64,000 bases of DNA from Convivina intestini. Lineage in GTDB: Bacteria > Bacillota > Bacilli > Lactobacillales > Lactobacillaceae. How positions within the stretch are numbered: position 1 is the first letter of the stretch; every line of letters begins with the position of its first letter. A program made the position numbers and the translations under genes. Below the pieces are notes generated by a model that saw only the letters and a program-made list of their open reading frames with translations, was not told the DNA's origin and did not search any database. The DNA lies in contig NZ_QEKT01000008.1 of assembly GCF_003096575.1 (NCBI RefSeq), positions 1 through 64,000 on the forward strand. Direction: 5' to 3'. Positions 60,270 through 64,000 of this stretch are shown here, one piece after another.

Positions 60270-60342
60270 GTTATGATTAATCTCGGTAAAAGTTTACATT
60301 AAAATTGTATGAGATATTAATGAGGAAAAGAGGGCGGTTGTT

Positions 60343-61242
60343 ATTTGTATTAAGGGATTTATCTATGGGGTGTTAAGTGCCACGCTATTTGGTGTGAGCG
60401 GTGTCTTAGCTAGCTTTTTGTTTCAATCAACGACCATTAATCCGGAGTGGTTAGTTGGCACGCGAATGTTTTGGTCAGGCTTCATTTTACTCATAATTTT
60501 ATTTATGAAAAATGGTTGGCAGATTTTTGAAATGTTTACCAATATTCGCGCCGTCGTTTCGGCTCTGCTATTTGGTATTTTGGGCGTTTTACTGGCCCAA
60601 TCCAGTTTTTTCTTGTCGGTTTATTATGGGGATGCTGCTACGGCCACTGTTTTACAGTCATTAGGACCGACTATCATTATCATTATTTTGAGTATGATTA
60701 GTCGGACTCTGCCCTCACGAATTGATGTGATTGTGATTATCCTAGCCCTGTTAGGCGTTGTTTTGCTGGCAACAAACGGCCAATTTTCGACCCTAGCGAT
60801 TGGTAATCAAGCTCTTTTTTGGGGGATTCTATCAGCTTTTGGTTTAGCAGGTTATACGCTTTTACCACGGCCTTTATTAAAAAATTATTCACCACTCTTA
60901 GTTGCTGCTTGGGGACTATTTATTGGTGGTGTGGTTGCTAACTTTTTTCAGCCAATATGGCATAGTCCCCAACGGTTGGTACAGCTAGACTGGATTTTTA
61001 TTTTAATCATCATTATTGGTGGTACCTTACTTCCTTATGCCTTTTATGTCATGAGCTTATGTCATTTAAAGGCTAATTATGCCAGTTTGTTAGGGACGAT
61101 TGAGCCTTTGGTGGCGACTGTTTTGTCAGTTATTTTCTTAAATACTAAATTAGCCTTTGTCCAGGTTATCGGTATTATTTTAATTCTTTCCACCATTGTT
61201 TTGATGAGCGTTCCTCGTCGTTATCTGGGAAAAAAAGAATAG
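60343..61242 (+). CDS. EamA/DMT-family transporter
   Basis: Ten-helix drug/metabolite transporter; the EamA repeat is visible twice (about 1-140 and 150-285). The usual start is in doubt. GTG 60370 gives 290 aa but cuts into TM1 and lacks a well-spaced ribosome site. The frame stays open back to 60313 with no ATG, GTG or TTG. An ATT at 60343 has AGAGGG 8 nt upstream and restores a typical N-terminus (CIKGFIYGVLSATLFG), so I extend to it with caution. It probably exports amino acids or other small metabolites. Confidence 0.75.
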   Translation: MCIKGFIYGVLSATLFGVSGVLASFLFQSTTINPEWLVGTRMFWSGFILLIILFMKNGWQIFEMFTNIRAVVSALLFGILGVLLAQSSFFLSVYYGDAATATVLQSLGPTIIIIILSMISRTLPSRIDVIVIILALLGVVLLATNGQFSTLAIGNQALFWGILSAFGLAGYTLLPRPLLKNYSPLLVAAWGLFIGGVVANFFQPIWHSPQRLVQLDWIFILIIIIGGTLLPYAFYVMSLCHLKANYASLLGTIEPLVATVLSVIFLNTKLAFVQVIGIILILSTIVLMSVPRRYLGKKE

Positions 61243-61250
61243 AAGAATAA

Positions 61251-61280
61251 AAAGCTGCCTCGTTTATGCGGGGCAGCTTT
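61251..61280. terminator. Bidirectional terminator
   Basis: AAAGCTGCC pairs with GGCAGCTTT (12-nt loop), overlapping the gshA stop. Confidence 0.88.
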
Positions 61281-62721
61281 ATTGTTGGAGTAGTGTTTTT
61301 AAGTCTAACGGTTCGTTAATTAACCAGCTTTTACCTCGATAACTCAATTTGAGTTGATCAGGGGTTTGGACTTCAGTCTTAAAACCTAAGGTTAGCGCTT
61401 GAATATAAGTTGATACTAGATTTTCATTCACTGACTGGAACTGATTTAAGGCTATCTGATGCTGGCTACGCCAATTTTGCCCCTCTTCTAGGGCGAAGGT
61501 CGACAGGGAATCATCCTCAATGTAGTTAACCAATTGACCGGCCACAGTCTTGGCCGGTGTTGCTAGGGCTGACTTTGCATATTTGATGGCTTGTTCAAAT
61601 TCTTTTTTTAATGAAGCCGGTGCCTGTTGCGTAATCGCTTGTAAACGAATTAATAGGACCCTAGCCTGCTGTTGAAGTTCATCATTTAAGGCCTGTTGGG
61701 GATGGGCTAGTGCCACCTCATTGTTGAACTCATCAGCAGCTATTAACTCGCTAGCTGTCCATGTTTGACCTTGATTTAGTACGTCAATAATCAAGAGATG
61801 AAGTAAGCTAAGCGCTTCTTGCGAAATACCGTCAAGACTAAAAGGATCAATATCAAACATCCGAAATTCAAGATAATCGGGACCGTTTTGCTTTAAACCA
61901 GCGATAGTACCAGCGTTTTTAAAACGAACCGGACCATAAAATTCACTGCGATCATAAAGTAAATTAGTGTTTAAAACATGCGCTAATTGTTGTAAGTGTT
62001 CTGTCAAGCTAGCATAGCCAATTTGGATATTAGGTTGATTCTTAAAACCATACTGACTAGCCCGCCAAGAGCGAACGGGTTGTAAAGACCGTTTTTGAGA
62101 TGGAATTGTATCATCAGGATTTTCACTGACCGGGCTGGCACCAAATAAATAGGTTAAAAACCAACGGTAGGCCACAATATGTTGCGCAATTTTAAAATAT
62201 AATTGATTTTTCGCCTGTCCCGAATCAGCAATCTGGTTGGTCCTTTGATATTGATCAACTAAAGTACCGCTAATTGAAAAGTTAATATGCACTCCAGTCA
62301 TGATGTGCTGATAATAACCATAACGCTTAATTAAAAAGTCTCGATAGGCTTGATACCAAGTGCGCTCGAAGTGATTGGCTAAAAAATGTAGATCATCGGC
62401 TGCCAAATGTGGCGGCATTGATAGAGGCCAGATGATTTCGTCGTCGGTGAGATGACTGGTTAAAATTGTTTGTAATTCATGCAATTGTTGCAAGGCCGCC
62501 TGGCTGGTTTTATGTGGCGCTGTTACTAATTCTTCTTGGCTTTCAGAAAAATCAGTCTGAAAGTAGGGATGAAAGGAGCGGTCACCAAACTTAGCCGAGT
62601 GAGCCAGCTGAGAAAGACTGCTTCGACTAATCTGTACCCGATGTTCTTCAATTTCTAACCCAAAGAGTCCTTGGAAAAGTGGGTCGTTAGTACCTGTTTT
62701 ATGTAGTAGTGGCTGAACCAT
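61279..62721 (-). CDS. gshA: Glutamate-cysteine ligase
   Basis: Ligase of 480 aa forming gamma-glutamylcysteine. The GshA signature GLEIEEHRV lies at 22-30, with DFSESQEELVTAPH and MTGVHINFSIS further on, then LEFRMFDIDPFS near residue 290. It has no ATP-grasp second half, so it is not the bifunctional GshF; glutathione synthesis would need a separate GshB or stop at gamma-glutamylcysteine. It adds to the peroxide and thiol defence seen in this window. Confidence 0.93.
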   Translation of the reverse strand: MVQPLLHKTGTNDPLFQGLFGLEIEEHRVQISRSSLSQLAHSAKFGDRSFHPYFQTDFSESQEELVTAPHKTSQAALQQLHELQTILTSHLTDDEIIWPLSMPPHLAADDLHFLANHFERTWYQAYRDFLIKRYGYYQHIMTGVHINFSISGTLVDQYQRTNQIADSGQAKNQLYFKIAQHIVAYRWFLTYLFGASPVSENPDDTIPSQKRSLQPVRSWRASQYGFKNQPNIQIGYASLTEHLQQLAHVLNTNLLYDRSEFYGPVRFKNAGTIAGLKQNGPDYLEFRMFDIDPFSLDGISQEALSLLHLLIIDVLNQGQTWTASELIAADEFNNEVALAHPQQALNDELQQQARVLLIRLQAITQQAPASLKKEFEQAIKYAKSALATPAKTVAGQLVNYIEDDSLSTFALEEGQNWRSQHQIALNQFQSVNENLVSTYIQALTLGFKTEVQTPDQLKLSYRGKSWLINEPLDLKTLLQQ

Positions 62722-62961
62722 GACTTATCCTCCCACAGTATATCGAATGATTTTTAAGGCGTTCATCATAAAATTTTAAACCTATGTTCGTACTTCTTTT
62801 AAAAATTATGATAATAATAGGTTAAATTATTAGTAAAGTCAAAGATTTAGATTAAAAAGATAAGGGGCTTTTATAATGGCAAATAACGGTTAAAATCGGT
62901 TTTCCTGTGGTACAATGTTAGTGTTTTAGCGAATATTATCGGAAAAGAAGGGCGGAATGTT
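62722..62961 (+). promoter_or_regulatory. Upstream region of the nucleoside transporter gene
   Basis: An extended -10 TGGTACAAT (62908-62916) gives a likely start about 40 nt before the ribosome site GGGCGG. No riboswitch or clear operator was recognised. Confidence 0.5.
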
Positions 62962-64000
62962 ATGTATCTCATCATCAACATCGTGGGGTTGATCATCTTT
63001 TTGGCGATTGCAGTACTTTTTTCAAAAGATCGCCGCAATATTAAATGGAAATCAGTGATTATTATGGCGCTGTTTAACCTAGTCTTGGCTTGGTTCTTGA
63101 CCAGCTTCCCAATTGGTCGTGCTATGGTTGAAGCTGCTGCCAATGGCTTTACTGAATTAGTTGCCGTGGCCTATAAGGGAATTGGCTTTGCGGTCGCCGA
63201 TTGGGTCAGTGTTAAGCAGATGAACTTCTTCACCAGTGCTTTGCTACCAATCTTGTTGATTGTGCCATTGTTTGATATTTTGACTTACTTTGGTATCTTG
63301 CCTTTCATCATCAAGTGGATTGGTATCGTTTTGGCTAAGTTAAGTGGTCAGCCTAAGTTTGAATCATTTTTCTCTGTTGAAATGATGTTTCTTGGTAACA
63401 CTGAAGCCTTGGCGGTTTCTTCATTACAGTTGAAGCGCATGAAGGCTGAGCGTAACTTAACCCTAGCAATGATGTCGATGAGTTGTGTGACTGCTTCATT
63501 GATTGGTGTTTATACCAGCATGATGCCTGGACAATTTATTTTGACAGCGGTGCCAATCAACGTTATTAATGCTTTGATTATTACTAATATCTTAAATCCT
63601 GTCGACGTTACACCAGAAGAAGATGTGATTGCTACTATCGGTGGAGAAGCTTTGCCAGTTGAAGGTCAAGATGTTGCTTCTGGATCAGAAGCTTTGGCCC
63701 AAGAGATTGCTGAAAATGATAAAACGCAAGATGTTCAACAGCAAACTAAGCGGGAACCTTTCTTCTCCTTCTTAGGTGATTCAATTTTGAATGCTGGTAA
63801 GTTGATCTTGATTATTGCGGCTAACGTTATTGCCTTTGTGGCCCTAGCTGCCTTAGTTGATAAGATTTTGATGATGTTTAACCCATGGTTAACTCTGGAA
63901 CACATCTTGGGAATTATTCTTTACCCATTTGCTTGGTTAATGGGTGTTGAACCTAAGGATGTCTTCCCATTAGCTCAGTACATGGGTACTAAGTTGGTAA
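62962..64000 (+). CDS. NupC-type concentrative nucleoside transporter, partial
   Basis: The frame starts at ATG 62962 with GGGCGG 6 nt upstream and runs off the window after about 346 codons. Several helices are visible. FLGNTEALAVSS and the SCVTASLIGVY region match the nucleoside-recognition core of the CNT family, and VDVTPEEDV is a typical inter-helix loop. It imports nucleosides with protons. The last part of the C-terminal domain is missing from view. Confidence 0.9.
   Translation, partial: MYLIINIVGLIIFLAIAVLFSKDRRNIKWKSVIIMALFNLVLAWFLTSFPIGRAMVEAAANGFTELVAVAYKGIGFAVADWVSVKQMNFFTSALLPILLIVPLFDILTYFGILPFIIKWIGIVLAKLSGQPKFESFFSVEMMFLGNTEALAVSSLQLKRMKAERNLTLAMMSMSCVTASLIGVYTSMMPGQFILTAVPINVINALIITNILNPVDVTPEEDVIATIGGEALPVEGQDVASGSEALAQEIAENDKTQDVQQQTKREPFFSFLGDSILNAGKLILIIAANVIAFVALAALVDKILMMFNPWLTLEHILGIILYPFAWLMGVEPKDVFPLAQYMGTKLV

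Noticed and set aside
1-64000. CRISPR arrays, prophage, rRNA or tRNA genes
   Set aside because: No regularly spaced repeats, phage structural genes or RNA gene signatures were recognised on reading through both strands.

Overview
The window is chromosomal DNA from a low-GC lactic acid bacterium, most likely family Lactobacillaceae; I do not assign a genus. The signs are AGGAGG-type ribosome binding sites, a KxYKxGKxW-type surface protein, a Bce-type peptide-antibiotic resistance module, a heme-efflux operon of hrtRBA type, a manganese catalase, CcpA (cre) sites, a lysine riboswitch and the acetyl-diaminopimelate lysine pathway. The left edge cuts an IS3-family insertion sequence and the right edge cuts a nucleoside transporter gene. 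I saw no rRNA, tRNA, CRISPR array or prophage.

Layout. 1-1.7 kb: end of an IS element and an Ala/Lys-rich wall-anchored protein. 1.9-20.7 kb: a run of export and resistance cassettes, most with their own regulator: an Xre-ABC fusion with permease; a FolT-like ECF S-component divergent from a TetR gene; a BceRS-BceAB module; hrtRBA; a DrrAB-like ABC-2 exporter with TetR; a PadR-controlled DHA2 pump; and a YhgE-like membrane protein divergent from a TetR gene. 20.7-24.2 kb: manganese catalase, an HTH/DUF3278 cluster and a DyP peroxidase. 24.5-31.6 kb: a catabolite-controlled disaccharide locus (PTS enzyme I, IIA, IIBC, GH65 phosphorylase, beta-phosphoglucomutase). 31.6-38.8 kb: PsiE-like, MscL-like and voltage-gated K+ channel genes, azlCD with an Rrf2 regulator, another YhgE-like protein, a TMEM175-type channel and a MetQ-like binding protein. 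39.3-51.8 kb: homoserine dehydrogenase, then dapF-lysC leftward and lysA-dapH-dapL-dapA-dapB-patA-asd rightward behind a lysine riboswitch, which completes aspartate to lysine. 51.9-64 kb: ammonium transporter, LytTR/DUF3021 pair, a D-2-hydroxyacid dehydrogenase, a Fur-family regulator with a 44-codon small gene under a Fur box, MerR/TipAS, a HerA-like ATPase, TetR/membrane protein, an EamA transporter, gshA and a NupC-type transporter.

The most unusual element is the long leader of the MetQ-like gene (38799-39146, minus strand). It has a promoter, a strong ribosome binding site, a 28-codon open frame with six Met codons in a 13-codon stretch plus three Cys codons, alternative hairpins and a rho-independent terminator. 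This looks like ribosome-mediated attenuation by a methionine/cysteine-sensing leader peptide, where T-box or SAM riboswitch control would be the usual expectation in this group. Other candidates are the Fur-box-controlled 44-aa basic protein, three operator-like repeats at exact 19-bp steps before the HrtR-like gene, and a possible AUU start for the EamA transporter.
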